Source: an uncultured Collinsella sp. (lineage in GTDB: Bacteria > Actinomycetota > Coriobacteriia > Coriobacteriales > Coriobacteriaceae). From it: a stretch of DNA of 64,000 bases. How positions within the stretch are numbered: the first letter of the stretch is position 1; every line of letters begins with the position of its first letter. This document shows positions 32,914 to 42,389 of this stretch, piece by piece. Where the stretch lies: positions 62,001-126,000 of the forward strand of contig CAKUFD010000007.1 of NCBI GenBank assembly GCA_934647195.1, given 5' to 3'. The position numbers and the translations under genes were made by a program. The notes below the pieces were generated by a model. It was not told the DNA's origin. It did not search any database and was given only the letters and a program-made list of their open reading frames with translations.

Positions 32914-34134
32914 TTACAGCTGGGTCTGGACAACCTGCGGGGTAAAGCTGGCGGCGGCGAGGGCTTCGACGATCTGCTGCTTGTGGTCCTCGCCGTAGGC
33001 CTCGATGGTCACGCGCAGCTCCACCGCGGCGTTGCGGTTGGTGGTTACGAACTGGTTGTGATCGAGCTTGATGACGTTGCCGTTCTGCTCGGCGATGGCG
33101 CTTGCCACCTTGAGGAGCATGCCCGGGCGGTCGGGCAGCATCGTGGAGACGGTGAAGATGCGTCCGCGCTGGATCAAGCCGTGTTGCACGACGCTCGCCA
33201 TGGTGATGACGTCCATGTTGCCGCCGGAGAGGATGGAGACCACGCGCTTGTTCTCGGCGGGCAGGTGCTTGAGCGCCGCCACGGTGAGCAGGCCGGAGTT
33301 CTCCACGATCATCTTGTGGTTCTCCACCATGTCGAGGAAGCAGCCGATGAGCTCCTCGTCGGGGATGCGAATCACGTCGTCGAGGTTTTTCTGCAGGTAG
33401 GGGAAGACCTTGTCACCCACCTCGAGCACGGCGGTGCCGTCGGCGATGGTGTTTGCATGGTCGAGCTTGACGGTGTGGCCAGCTTCGAGCGCGCGCGTGA
33501 GGCTGGGTGCGCCCTCGGGCTCCACGCCGATCACGCGGATCTTGGGGTTGTAGAGCTTGGCGAAGGTCGAGACGCCGCAGGACAGGCCGCCGCCGCCCAC
33601 GGGAACCAGGATGGTGTCGACAAGCGGCAGCTCCTGGATGATCTCCATGGCGATGGTGCCCTGGCCGGTAGCGATGGTCTCGTCGTTGAACGGCGGGATA
33701 TAGGTGAGTCCCTCGCGCTCGGCAAGCTCGATGGCGTGCGCCTGCGCCTCATCGAACACGTCACCAAAGAGCACGACCTCGGCGCCGTAGTCCTTGGTGC
33801 GCTCGACCTTGATGAGCGGCGTGGTGGTGGGCATCACGACCACGGAGCGCGCGCCTGCATGCGTGGCGGCGTAGGCCACGCCCTGTGCGTGGTTGCCGGC
33901 GCTTGCGGTGATGACGCCGCGGTCCAACTCCTCCTGGCTGAGCTTGGAGATCTTGTAGTAGGCGCCGCGCAGCTTGTAGGCACCCGTGCGCTGCATGTTT
34001 TCGGGCTTGAGCCATACGCGATTGCCGCATTGTGCGGAAAGCGAGGGGCTCTCCACTAGTTTGGTCTCCTGGGTGACCTCCTTGACCTTTGCGGAGGCCT
34101 CCTCGAACGCCTCGAGGGTGAGCATGTCTGCCAT
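32914..34134 (-). CDS. ilvA: Threonine ammonia-lyase
   Basis: PLP enzyme that makes 2-oxobutyrate for isoleucine. 406 residues: PLP lysine in LKPENMQRTGAYKLRGA, SAGNHAQGVA, the glycine loop PVGGGGLSCG, and a C-terminal ACT-like domain (TVSTMLPDRPGMLLKVASAIAEQ). This single-ACT form is often called TdcB-type/IlvA1. ATG 34134 has AAGGAAG eight bases upstream. Its place next to the ilv operon supports the biosynthetic role; a catabolic role cannot be excluded. Confidence 0.93.
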   Translation of the reverse strand: MADMLTLEAFEEASAKVKEVTQETKLVESPSLSAQCGNRVWLKPENMQRTGAYKLRGAYYKISKLSQEELDRGVITASAGNHAQGVAYAATHAGARSVVVMPTTTPLIKVERTKDYGAEVVLFGDVFDEAQAHAIELAEREGLTYIPPFNDETIATGQGTIAMEIIQELPLVDTILVPVGGGGLSCGVSTFAKLYNPKIRVIGVEPEGAPSLTRALEAGHTVKLDHANTIADGTAVLEVGDKVFPYLQKNLDDVIRIPDEELIGCFLDMVENHKMIVENSGLLTVAALKHLPAENKRVVSILSGGNMDVITMASVVQHGLIQRGRIFTVSTMLPDRPGMLLKVASAIAEQNGNVIKLDHNQFVTTNRNAAVELRVTIEAYGEDHKQQIVEALAAASFTPQVVQTQL

Positions 34135-34242
34135 ATGCACTTCCTTTTGATTTTTGCGCGTGCGCCGCCGGTGATTTGCCTATAGTAAGGCAATCAGCTT
34201 TTCAAATCGTTGAGGTTTATGCAAAAAGGGGAGTGCATATTC

Positions 34243-35070
34243 ATGGAAGAGACGCGTTTCGATGCAAGTGCGGCGCCAGTTCCGCCGTTGTTTAGCATCC
34301 ATGATGCAGACGTGGTGCGTGCCGGTAAGACCATTTTGCATGTGGATGATTTTAGCCTGGCGGAGGGCGAACATGTAGCGCTGCTTGGCCCTAACGGCGC
34401 AGGTAAGTCGACTTTTATTCAGCTGCTCACGCGCGAGGTCTTCCCGCTGTACCGCGATGAGCCTCCCGTGCGCTTCCGCGGGCAGGAGCGTCCCTTGCTG
34501 GACGATATCAAAAGCGCCTTGGGCATCGTGAGCTCGACCATGCACGAGCAGGTGCGCGTGCATCTGCCTGCTGAGGAGATCGTGTGCGGCGGCATCTTTG
34601 GCACCCTGGGTCTGCCCATGCACCGCGAGGTGAGCGACGCCGACCATGCGCGTGCGCTCGAGGCGCTCGACCGTCTGCATATCGCGGGTCTTGCCAACCG
34701 CGACATCATGACGCTTTCCACCGGCCAGGTGCGCCGTGTGCTTGTGGCGCGCGAACTGGTGCGCAACCCTTCCGTGCTCGTGTTTGACGAGCCCTGCACG
34801 GGCCTTGACCCGCAGGGCATGTATCATCTGCGCGAGACCATGCGCACGCTTGCGGCCGAGGGTCGCTCTATCATCTTGGTCACGCACTATCCGGAGGACA
34901 TCATCCCCGCTATCGATCGTGTGCTCCTTATCAAAGATGCGTCCATTTTTGCCGACGGATCCAAGCGTGAGCTGCTGCGCAACGACGTGATGAGCGATCT
35001 GTTCGATGTGCCTCTGACTGTTGCTGAGCATGACGGCTGGTACTCGCTTTACGGCGCTCACCAAGGGTAG
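34243..35070 (+). CDS. ABC transporter ATPase
   Basis: A 275-residue ATPase: Walker A GPNGAGKST (about 58-66), Q-loop region VSSTMHEQVRV, signature LSTGQVRRVLVARELVR (a degenerate LSGGQ), Walker B VLVFDEPCTGLD, switch LVTHYPEDI. The STGQ and the P-E-D switch recall molybdate/iron-related or YlmA/ModF-like cytosolic ATPases. No permease is near; nfo follows after nine bases. ATG 34243 is chosen for AAGGGGAG upstream. Confidence 0.85.
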   Translation: MEETRFDASAAPVPPLFSIHDADVVRAGKTILHVDDFSLAEGEHVALLGPNGAGKSTFIQLLTREVFPLYRDEPPVRFRGQERPLLDDIKSALGIVSSTMHEQVRVHLPAEEIVCGGIFGTLGLPMHREVSDADHARALEALDRLHIAGLANRDIMTLSTGQVRRVLVARELVRNPSVLVFDEPCTGLDPQGMYHLRETMRTLAAEGRSIILVTHYPEDIIPAIDRVLLIKDASIFADGSKRELLRNDVMSDLFDVPLTVAEHDGWYSLYGAHQG

Positions 35071-35079
35071 GGGACTGCG

Positions 35080-35949
35080 ATGCTGACGATTGGTTGTCAT
35101 CTTTCCATTTCCGATGGCTACGAGGCAATGGGCCAAACGGCACTGTCTATCGGTGCCAACACGTTCGCGTTTTTCACGCGCAACCCGCGCGGCGGTTCTG
35201 TGCGCCAGCTCGATTTGGACGATGTTTCCGCGCTGCGTTCGCTTATGGCCGAGCATTCCTTCGGGCCGCTCGTGGCGCACGCTCCGTATACGTATAACCC
35301 CTGCTCTGCTAAGGAGCACGCCCGCGCGTTCGCGCTCGAGGCGATGGGGGAGGACCTGCGCCGCATGGAGGCGTTGCCGGGCAACTACTATAACTTTCAT
35401 CCTGGCGCGCACGTGGGCCAGGGCATCGAGCGCGGTATCGAGCTCATCGCCGATACGCTGTGCCAGGTGATGTTCGAGGGACAGCGCACCTGCGTGTTGC
35501 TCGAGACCATGGCGGGCAAGGGCACCGAGGTAGGAAGTCGCTTTGAAGAGCTCGCGGCGATTATCGACGCGGTGCGTGCGCGCCGGCCCGAGTTGGATGA
35601 GTGCCTGGGCGTGTGTCTCGACACCTGTCACGTGAGCGATGCCGGCTACGATATCGTGCATGACCTGGACGGCGTGCTCGATGAGTTCGACCGTGTGGTG
35701 GGAGCCTCGCGCCTGCGTGCGGTACATATCAACGACTCCAAGAACCCCTGCGGCGCGCATAAGGACCGCCATGAGGTTATCGGTGCGGGATATCTGGGCG
35801 CGGCCGAGCTCGGTGGGGACGAGGACGTGTTTGCGCGCATCGTTTCCCATCCGCACCTGCGCGATCTGCCCTTTATCTTGGAGACGCCCAACGAGCTTGC
35901 GGGTTATGCGCACGAGATCGAGCTGTTGCGGGGGTTGCAGGCCGTATAG
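35080..35949 (+). CDS. nfo: Endonuclease IV
   Basis: AP endonuclease of base-excision repair with three zinc ions. 289 residues: starts TIGCHLSISDGYEAMG, with metal ligands in VAHAPYTYN, NFHPGAH, LLETMAGKG, VCLDTCHVSDAGYD, VHINDSKNPCGAHKDRHEVIG and FILETPNE. It is co-transcribed with the ABC ATPase. Confidence 0.96.
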   Translation: MLTIGCHLSISDGYEAMGQTALSIGANTFAFFTRNPRGGSVRQLDLDDVSALRSLMAEHSFGPLVAHAPYTYNPCSAKEHARAFALEAMGEDLRRMEALPGNYYNFHPGAHVGQGIERGIELIADTLCQVMFEGQRTCVLLETMAGKGTEVGSRFEELAAIIDAVRARRPELDECLGVCLDTCHVSDAGYDIVHDLDGVLDEFDRVVGASRLRAVHINDSKNPCGAHKDRHEVIGAGYLGAAELGGDEDVFARIVSHPHLRDLPFILETPNELAGYAHEIELLRGLQAV

Positions 35950-36040
35950 CACGGGGTTCGCACGCTGGCTAGCCGTTTTTTCGATTGTTTCCAATCGTGG
36001 ATAAAAATAAGTCCATTTTGTTACAAAGCACTTTTTCGGA

Positions 36041-36073
36041 GGGCCATTATGCACGGCGGAGCATAATGGCCCC
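36041..36073 (+). promoter_or_regulatory. Perfect hairpin in the leader of the amino acid ABC operon
   Basis: GGGCCATTATGC and GCATAATGGCCC form a perfect 12-bp stem with an 8-base loop, followed by CTAGTTTT, 50 bases before ATG 36123. It may terminate nfo, or attenuate or bind a regulator for the transporter. Confidence 0.6.
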
Positions 36074-36122
36074 TAGTTTTATGCGTTCCTGACCAAGAGG
36101 GGGCGCGTGGAAGGAGAAAAGT

Positions 36123-36959
36123 ATGTACAAGTTCAAGAAGTTTGGCGCCGTAGTCGCCGCAGGCGCATTTGCCGCTGTTCTCGCCCTTGCCGGCTGTTCC
36201 GGTAACGGCGGCACCTCCGCGGGCAGTGCCGATACTGGTTCTGCCGCGAAGTCCGATAGCGTGCAACTCGTTACCAAGGGCAAGCTGACCGTGGGCACCT
36301 CTGCCGAGTACGAGCCGTTCGAGTATATGGAGGATGGCGAGTACAAGGGCTTCGACCTCGAACTCATCCAGAAGATCGCCGAGAAGCTCGATCTTGAGGT
36401 CGAGTTCAAGAATGTCGACTTCGACTCCCTGGTCGCAGGCGTCGCCAGCGGCACCAAGTACGACTGCTCCATCGCAGCTATCACCGCTACCCCCGACCGC
36501 AAGAAGGAAGTCGACTTCTCCGGCTCCTACTACATGGACGACCAGGCCATCGTCACCCTTAAGGACAACACTGCCATCACCGGTGACAACTATGCCGACG
36601 AGCTCAACAAGGAGGGCGTGAAGATCGCCGTCCAGTCCGGTTCCACCGCCGAGTCCTTCGCCAAGGAGAACTTCCCCAACGCAGAGCTTGTTCCCTTCAA
36701 GAACGCCACGGATTGCTTCTCCGCGCTCCAGGCTTCCAAGGCCGATGCCCTGGTGACCAACCGCTCCGTCGCGTCTCAGCTCACCGCGTCCTCGTTCGAT
36801 AACTGCCAGACCATCAAGCAGATCAGCACCGGCGAGGAGTACGCCATCGCTGTCAACAAGGACAACCCCGAGCTCACCAAGAAGATCAACGAGGCTCTGA
36901 AGGAGCTCACCGAGGACGGTACCGTCGACGCTCTGATGGAGCAGTACAACATCAAGTAG
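36123..36959 (+). CDS. Amino acid ABC transporter substrate-binding lipoprotein
   Basis: 278 residues. Lipoprotein signal: basic start MYKFKKFGAVVAAG, hydrophobic core and lipobox LALAGC (Cys about residue 24), then a Gly/Ser linker. The bilobed SBP_bac_3 domain begins KLTVGTSAEYEPFEYMEDGEYKGFDLELI, with RKKEVDFSG and the typical IAVQSGSTAESFAKENF lobe. It ends GTVDALMEQYNIK. It delivers a polar amino acid (glutamine, cystine or similar) to the permease encoded next. Confidence 0.95.
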   Translation: MYKFKKFGAVVAAGAFAAVLALAGCSGNGGTSAGSADTGSAAKSDSVQLVTKGKLTVGTSAEYEPFEYMEDGEYKGFDLELIQKIAEKLDLEVEFKNVDFDSLVAGVASGTKYDCSIAAITATPDRKKEVDFSGSYYMDDQAIVTLKDNTAITGDNYADELNKEGVKIAVQSGSTAESFAKENFPNAELVPFKNATDCFSALQASKADALVTNRSVASQLTASSFDNCQTIKQISTGEEYAIAVNKDNPELTKKINEALKELTEDGTVDALMEQYNIK

Positions 36960-36983
36960 TTTGTTGCCCCGCTTGTAGCCATC

Positions 36984-37016
36984 CGGCCCCTTTCGCTCAA
37001 AGCGGGAGGGGCCTTT
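36984..37016 (+). terminator. Intercistronic terminator/attenuator
   Basis: GGCCCCTTTCGCT pairs with AGCGGGAGGGGCC before TTT. Such a stem between binding-protein and permease genes usually lowers downstream expression. Confidence 0.7.
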
Positions 37017-37065
37017 GCGCGTATTCGAGCGTGCTTTGGCGAACGGGAGCGTAAGGAGTTTTATC

Positions 37066-38409
37066 GTGACTGAACCCGTGAACACAACACTTGGCGGCGC
37101 CCGCGCGGTTTTGCGTCGTTTGGTTGTTGCTTGCACTTTTCTGGCCTGCATGCTGGGCTGTGGTGCCGTTATGGCGCCGGCGCCGGCATGCGCCCTCGAG
37201 GTGCAAAAGCTCACCGCACAGCCCAATGCCGATGCCGGCAGCGACGTGCTGGGCGGCAAGGAGACGCGTCTGACCTGGGAGTTCCAGGCCGATGATGACG
37301 AGGCCCTCACCGGCTTTACCGTCACCCTTCCGCAGGGGACCGAGTTTTCCACCGAGGACGCGCGCGTGACCATCCTGTCCGGCGAGGACCTGATGGACCG
37401 CACCTTCGTGAAGCCTAAGTACAGCGTCGACGGCCAGACGGTGAAGGTCGCCTTCCCCGAGGCGGCCGAGTCGGGCAAGTACTTCCGCTTGGAGCTGTAC
37501 CATGTGGTCTTTCCCGCGCAGGGCGGCAGCGAGCAGCTGAGCGCCACCTATGAGCTTGCCGATGGCACCGAGAAGGACGTGTCGAAGATTCCTGCCCTCA
37601 CCATCAAGGGCACCACGGCGCTCGACCAGCTTGAGTCGTTCCTCGAGGCGCAGCCCTGGGTCGAGGCGTGGAACTCCAACCGCTTCCTGCGCCTGTTCCT
37701 CAACCCGCTCATCATCGTCTCCAGCTTGCCTGTTGTGTTCTCGGGCTTTTTGATGGCCCTTGCCATCGTGCTCGTGGCGTTCCCGTTGGCCATCCCCTTT
37801 GGCTTCATCCTTTCGCTCATGCGCATCTCTAAATCGCGCATTCTGCGTGGCATCTCCGGGTTCTATATCAACATCATTCGTGGTACGCCGGCGTTCCTGC
37901 AGATCTACATCGCGTTTTTTGGCCTGCCGCTTGCCGGTGTGAATATCGGCAACTACCCGCTGGGCGTTATCGTGATGGCTATGAACTCGGCAGCCTATTT
38001 GTGCGAGATCTTCCGTGCAGGCATCCAGTCCATCCCGCCGGGGCAAAACGAGGCTGCTCGTTCCCTTGGCATGAATCGCATGCAGACGATGCTCTATGTC
38101 ATCATTCCGCAGACCTTCCGCAATGTCTTGCCCACGCTTACCAGCGAGTTTATCTTGCTGTACAAGGACACGTCGCTGCTTGCTGCCGTGGGTGTGATGG
38201 AGATCGTCATGTATGCGAAGACGATTGTCGCAACCACCGGCTCCATCACCCCGTATGTGGTGGCAGCCCTGTTCTACCTGCTGATCACTTTGCCGCTTAC
38301 GCGCGTGGTGAGCGGCTTGGAGAACAGGCTTGCGGGCAAGACCCCTGCCAAGAAGAATTCCCCCAAAGGCACCCGCGGCAAGGCGAAGGCCGCCGACGCC
38401 ACCCTTTAG
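37066..38409 (+). CDS. Amino acid ABC permease with extra N-terminal secreted domain
   Basis: 447 residues. GTG 37066 is preceded by GTAAGGAG. Residues 1-45 form a signal-like hydrophobic segment; residues about 46-185 form an outer beta-rich domain (GGKETRLTWEF, LTGFTVTLPQGTEFSTEDAR) not found in ordinary permeases; from about 205 follows the HisM/GlnP-type membrane domain with the EAA loop EAARSLGMNRMQTMLYVIIPQ. The tail is basic (AKKNSPKGTRGKAKA). The outer domain could tether or gate substrate loading; function unknown. Confidence 0.92.
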   Translation: MTEPVNTTLGGARAVLRRLVVACTFLACMLGCGAVMAPAPACALEVQKLTAQPNADAGSDVLGGKETRLTWEFQADDDEALTGFTVTLPQGTEFSTEDARVTILSGEDLMDRTFVKPKYSVDGQTVKVAFPEAAESGKYFRLELYHVVFPAQGGSEQLSATYELADGTEKDVSKIPALTIKGTTALDQLESFLEAQPWVEAWNSNRFLRLFLNPLIIVSSLPVVFSGFLMALAIVLVAFPLAIPFGFILSLMRISKSRILRGISGFYINIIRGTPAFLQIYIAFFGLPLAGVNIGNYPLGVIVMAMNSAAYLCEIFRAGIQSIPPGQNEAARSLGMNRMQTMLYVIIPQTFRNVLPTLTSEFILLYKDTSLLAAVGVMEIVMYAKTIVATTGSITPYVVAALFYLLITLPLTRVVSGLENRLAGKTPAKKNSPKGTRGKAKAADATL

Positions 38410-38430
38410 GACCGATAAGGAGATCTATCT

Positions 38431-39204
38431 ATGAGTGAGAACAACGAGGTCCAGGAGGGCATCGCGGCCGAGGGCGACGTGATCGTTCGCATCAAGGACC
38501 TGCATAAGAGCTATGAGGACCTGGAGGTCCTGCGTGGCATCGATATCGACGTGCATCGCGGCGAGGTTGTGGTCGTGCTCGGTCCTTCCGGTTCTGGCAA
38601 GTCGACTATGTTGCGTTGCGTCAACCTGCTCGAGAAGCCCACGGGCGGTCAGATCATCTTCGAGGGCACCGATATCACCGCCAAGGGTGTAGATATCAAC
38701 AGCGTGCGCGCCAAGTTGGGCATGGTGTTTCAGCAGTTCAACCTGTTCCCGCATCTTTCAGTCAAGAAGAACGTCATGATCGCCCAGGAAAAGGTGCTCA
38801 AGCGTTCCAAGGAAGAGGCCGAGAAGATCGCGATTCAGGAGCTGGAGAAGGTCGGTCTGGGCGACCGCGTGGGCTTCATGCCAAGCCAGCTTTCGGGCGG
38901 GCAGCAGCAGCGTGTGGCAATTGCCCGTGCTTTGGCCATGAACCCGCATGTGATGCTGTTCGATGAGGCCACGAGTGCGCTCGACCCCGAGCTGGTGCGT
39001 GACGTCCTCGCTGTCATGCGCAACCTTGCCCGTGGAGGCATGACCATGATCGTGGTGACGCACGAGATGAAGTTCGCGCGTGACGTTGCCGACCGCGTGA
39101 TCTTCATGGACGGCGGCGTGATCGTCGAGCAGGGCACCCCGGCGGAGGTCTTTGACCACCCCATGTCCGAGCGCACCCGCGAATTCCTCGGCCACATCTC
39201 CTAA
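38431..39204 (+). CDS. Polar amino acid ABC transporter ATPase (GlnQ/HisP type)
   Basis: 257 residues. Walker [11 protein letters not shown]-loop [19 protein letters not shown], signature [17 protein letters not shown], Walker [17 protein letters not shown], switch His in [16 protein letters not shown], all exact GlnQ-family patterns. A 15-residue acidic start precedes the fold. Third gene of the operon with 36123 and 37066. Confidence 0.95.
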   Translation: MSENNEVQEGIAAEGDVIVRIKDLHKSYEDLEVLRGIDIDVHRGEVVVVLGPSGSGKSTMLRCVNLLEKPTGGQIIFEGTDITAKGVDINSVRAKLGMVFQQFNLFPHLSVKKNVMIAQEKVLKRSKEEAEKIAIQELEKVGLGDRVGFMPSQLSGGQQQRVAIARALAMNPHVMLFDEATSALDPELVRDVLAVMRNLARGGMTMIVVTHEMKFARDVADRVIFMDGGVIVEQGTPAEVFDHPMSERTREFLGHIS

Positions 39205-39205
39205 C

Positions 39206-39238
39206 GTGACAAAATGTCGACAGGTTTATTTTGTCACA
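39206..39238. repeat. 34-bp TGTGACA hairpin, copy b (inverted orientation)
   Basis: GTGACAAAA..GTCGACAGGTTTATTTTGTCACA, two bases after the stop of the transporter ATPase; probably serves as its terminator. Confidence 0.8.
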
Positions 39239-39424
39239 TTTTCACAAGCCCTTCATATCTTAGGCAATTGATCATGGCGCCCCTGTTGAGGTTGATCCTT
39301 GGCGGGGGCGCTGTTGTGTGTGCATTTGGGGCGGGACGGGCGCTGTGTCGTTTTTCTCGACAGCAGTCTGTGTCCAGGCGGCATGTTACTTTGATTCCAG
39401 TTACAAACGAGCGTAAGGATTACC

Positions 39425-40228
39425 GTGTTTAGTATTGAAGAGAACCTGTTTGATTTTGCCTTCTGCCCCATGCCTGCGTTTGCCTATCTCAGCGAGCTTG
39501 CCGCTCCCGAGGATTGGGGCGAAAACGATCGTGTGCTCAAGAACTACCTGACGTTCACGTTCAAGCGCGCTGTCCATCTGTACAACAAGGCCGCTGAGGC
39601 GGGGGAGAGCTGTTCTGCTCTGGTCTTTCAGCACGACTGCTGCCTGATGGATACGGGCCTGTTCACGGAGCGTTTTGAGCCCATCTACGTGCTGTTTGAG
39701 CCAAATGAGCGACCGGACGCCCGGCAGCAGTGGTTCCTCAAGGGCTTCTATAAGGCGAGCGATCCGCGTCTTATCGAGTTCAGCGTGCTCCCCGATCGCG
39801 TGCACTTTAGCGAGAACCCTGCCGATTTCGTGTTTGATTATCGTCTTGAGGTCCGGACCAATATCGACCACATTCTGGGCGATGCCGAGAATCTCTCGCG
39901 CATACCGGAGCGGCTCAAGGGCGAAGACAAGGCGTTCTTGCTGCGCCATGCATTTGAGGGCGCCGTCATGGAAGCGAGCCGTAGGGCTGCTGCGAATTAC
40001 ACCATCGCCGTGCCGCAGTACTACAACGGCAGGATTCAGCTGCTGTTGCCGCTGTGCCTGACGGGTGATACTCCGGAGCTGGCTCTTACCATTCAGCGTG
40101 AGGACGGTTACTACTCTGCCCGCACATGTTTGACGCTCGATATGGCTTACAACAATGCTCGCTTGATCTGTCGCCCCGAGGCACCCTGGATTAAGGATGC
40201 CGCTTGTTCTGATGAGTGTGACGACTAG
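39425..40228 (+). CDS. DUF3825 family protein
   Basis: 267 residues, cytoplasmic. The pattern LKNYLTFTFKRA, then DTGLFTERFEPIYVLFEPN, WFLKGFYKASDPRL, DRVHFSENPADFVFDYRL, VPQYYNGRIQLLLPLCL, and a closing strand with LTLDMAYNNARLICRPEAPWI is that of DUF3825 proteins, which are sometimes fused to OST-HTH or PIN-like RNA modules. Function unknown. Starts at ATG 39425 behind GAGCGTAAGGATTACCGTG-like sequence. Monocistronic. Confidence 0.8.
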   Translation: MFSIEENLFDFAFCPMPAFAYLSELAAPEDWGENDRVLKNYLTFTFKRAVHLYNKAAEAGESCSALVFQHDCCLMDTGLFTERFEPIYVLFEPNERPDARQQWFLKGFYKASDPRLIEFSVLPDRVHFSENPADFVFDYRLEVRTNIDHILGDAENLSRIPERLKGEDKAFLLRHAFEGAVMEASRRAAANYTIAVPQYYNGRIQLLLPLCLTGDTPELALTIQREDGYYSARTCLTLDMAYNNARLICRPEAPWIKDAACSDECDD

Positions 40229-40265
40229 CATTCGCGGTTTGGTGACTTGGGCCGAAGGATGACGA

Positions 40266-40298
40266 CGCCCCCGTCGAGATCGATTCTCGGCGGGGGCG
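40266..40298 (+). terminator. Terminator after DUF3825 gene
   Basis: CGCCCCCGTCGAG pairs with CTCGGCGGGGGCG; T-rich bases follow. Confidence 0.7.
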
Positions 40299-40405
40299 CG
40301 TTGCGTTTGGTGCTTGTGCGTGGCGAGCCTGCGTGTTGGGCGGGGTGATGTGGGCTATAGCGGGCGGCGCGGACGGCGGTGAGCGATGCTGTCCGGAGCT
40401 CCTGG

Positions 40406-41632
40406 CTAGAGTGCGGACTCGTAGATTGCGCGAGCGTCTTCGAGCGTGAGCTTCTTGAAATTGCCGAACAGCTCGCCGCGCGTGATCTTGAGGCCCGGCA
40501 GCAAGCTGTCGATGTCCTCGAGCTTCATGCCAAACTCCGAGAGCGTGCGCGGCATGCCGAGGGAGCAGAAGAACTCCTGTAGCTCATCGATTGTTTGCAG
40601 GACGGCGTCTTCGACTGCCTGCTCGGGCGTGATGTCTACGCCGTCTGCCTCGGGGTCCACCGGCTCGATGCCAAAGATCTGGCGACCAAACTCCAGGAAG
40701 CGCTCGGGATGCTCGCGCCAGACATAGCGCATCCAGGCGGGGAAGATTACCGCGAGGCCCGCACCGTGGGTGATCTTCACGTCAAAGGCGGAGAGTTCGT
40801 GCTCCATGCCGTGGCAGCTCCAGTCGCCTTCGCGCCCGCCAGCACAGCCCAGGCCAAGGCCCGCGATGCCGTTGTGGGCGAGGGTGCCGGCCCACATGAT
40901 GTTGGCGCGTGCGTCGTAGTCCTGCGGGTCTTCCATCACGCGCGGTGCCGCATCCATGATGGCACGGATCAGGCCGCAGGCGATGTTGTCGGTGACGGGT
41001 ACTGCGGGCTGGCCGGAGAAGAAGCGCTCCATGATGTGTGCGCACATGTCCGTGATGCCCGCTGCAGTCTGATACGGCGGCAAGGTGAAGGTGAGCTCGG
41101 GGTCCATGAATGCCATAACGGGGCGGTTGAGGTCGGTATTGCAGCCGCACTTGAGGTGCTCGGCATCGTTGCTGATGACGCAGGAGTTGGAAGCTTCAGA
41201 ACCGGATGCGGGGAGGGTGAGCACGCAGGCGACGTCCACGCGCTTGGCGGGCGTGGCGCGCTTGCGGAAGAAGTCCCAGACACCGCCGTCATAGGGAATG
41301 CCCATGGCGATGGCCTTGGCGCAATCGATGGCGCTGCCGCCGCCCACTGGCAGGATCAAATCGACATTTGCCTCACGCGCGATGCGCAAGCCCTCGCGAA
41401 CCGAGGAAATCTCGGGGTTGGGGCGCACGCCGCCGAGCTCAACGTGAGCGATGCCTGCGGCGTCGAGTGAGGTCTTAACGCGATCGAGCGTTCCGGTACG
41501 CACTACGGAGCCGGTGCCGTATACCAGCAGTGCCGAGGTGTAGCCGGCGGCTGCGATGTGCTCGCCTACGTGATCGGTCATTTTGCGGCCGAACATGATG
41601 CGCGTTGGTGAATAGAAGGAAAAATCGTTCAT
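40406..41632 (-). CDS. Iron-containing alcohol dehydrogenase (butanol dehydrogenase type)
   Basis: 408 residues of the group III Fe-ADH family, NAD(P)-linked aldehyde/alcohol interconversion. PVGGGSAIDCAKAIA is the cofactor loop, LTLPASGSEASNSCVIS the substrate loop, and metal ligands are in DMCAHIMERFF and HGMEHELSAFDVKITHGAGLAVIFP. ATG 41632 with AAAGGGCGTTCC upstream. It stands alone between DUF3825 and the flavodoxin; it may serve redox balance in fermentation. Confidence 0.93.
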   Translation of the reverse strand: MNDFSFYSPTRIMFGRKMTDHVGEHIAAAGYTSALLVYGTGSVVRTGTLDRVKTSLDAAGIAHVELGGVRPNPEISSVREGLRIAREANVDLILPVGGGSAIDCAKAIAMGIPYDGGVWDFFRKRATPAKRVDVACVLTLPASGSEASNSCVISNDAEHLKCGCNTDLNRPVMAFMDPELTFTLPPYQTAAGITDMCAHIMERFFSGQPAVPVTDNIACGLIRAIMDAAPRVMEDPQDYDARANIMWAGTLAHNGIAGLGLGCAGGREGDWSCHGMEHELSAFDVKITHGAGLAVIFPAWMRYVWREHPERFLEFGRQIFGIEPVDPEADGVDITPEQAVEDAVLQTIDELQEFFCSLGMPRTLSEFGMKLEDIDSLLPGLKITRGELFGNFKKLTLEDARAIYESAL

Positions 41633-41802
41633 GGAACGCCCTTTCTCGATAGTGTCGTGGCGACATCTACTATAACGCCCGCCGACGGGAGTCGACGGGC
41701 GCTGTTTGGGCTGCGATTTAATTTTATTGAGGGGGCCGCCGGGTGACTGCTACATGAGTGTGGACGGCGTGCGACGTGAGGTTTTCGGTGAGTGGTGGGA
41801 TG

Positions 41803-41836
41803 TGACAGAATAAACCTGTCGTTTTACTGTCACATA
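41803..41836. repeat. 34-bp TGTGACA hairpin, copy c
   Basis: TGTGACAGAATAAACCTGTCG with arm ACTGTCACA. Tandem with copy d, 50 bases apart. Confidence 0.75.
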
Positions 41837-41886
41837 GGCATCTAGCTGCGAACTCATTACATGATGTCATTCGGCGAACGGCAGAA

Positions 41887-41919
41887 TGTGACAAAATAAA
41901 CCTGTCGACTTTTTGACAC
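41887..41919. repeat. 34-bp TGTGACA hairpin, copy d
   Basis: TGTGACAAAATAAACCTGTC loop side intact, right arm TTTTTGACACG mutated. It lies directly after the flavodoxin stop. Confidence 0.75.
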
Positions 41920-41923
41920 GTCG

Positions 41924-42343
41924 CTAGGCGAGTTGAGCGCCGAGGGCCTGGCAGGCGGCGACGCCGTCATCATCGGGCTCCTCGTTGACGATGAGAGAGT
42001 CAATCACGTTGACGCCGGCTTCCTCGGCATCTTCCTTCCATGCGTCCATCCACTCGCCGCTACCCCAGCCGTAAGAGCCAAAGAGTACGACTTTCTTGTC
42101 GGCCAGATCGCCTTTGACCTCGTCCCACATGGGCTGAAACTCGCTGTCCTCAAGCTCCTCCGCACCCATGGCGGGGCAACCAAAGGCGTAGGCGTCATAC
42201 CCCTCAGCGGCAGAAAGGGAGAAATCGGCTGCCTGAATCTGTGCGACGGTTGCGCCCTTTGCCTCAGCTCCCTCGGCCACAGCTCCCGCCATCGCCTCGG
42301 TGTTGCCTGTGCCGGTCCAGTACACCACTGCTACGTTGCTCAT
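41924..42343 (-). CDS. Flavodoxin
   Basis: 139-residue short-chain flavodoxin. FMN phosphate loop WTGTGNTEAMA (residues 9-19), the 50s/60s loop around FGCPAMGAEEL, and GSYGWGSGEWMDAW around residue 90. It carries single electrons at low potential between pyruvate-oxidising and reductase systems. It lies 46 bases behind the DUF3793 gene and is probably co-transcribed. Confidence 0.95.
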   Translation of the reverse strand: MSNVAVVYWTGTGNTEAMAGAVAEGAEAKGATVAQIQAADFSLSAAEGYDAYAFGCPAMGAEELEDSEFQPMWDEVKGDLADKKVVLFGSYGWGSGEWMDAWKEDAEEAGVNVIDSLIVNEEPDDDGVAACQALGAQLA

Positions 42344-42389
42344 GTTGAACTCCTTTGTTCGATCGATGCCCAGATGGGCAGGATTACCG

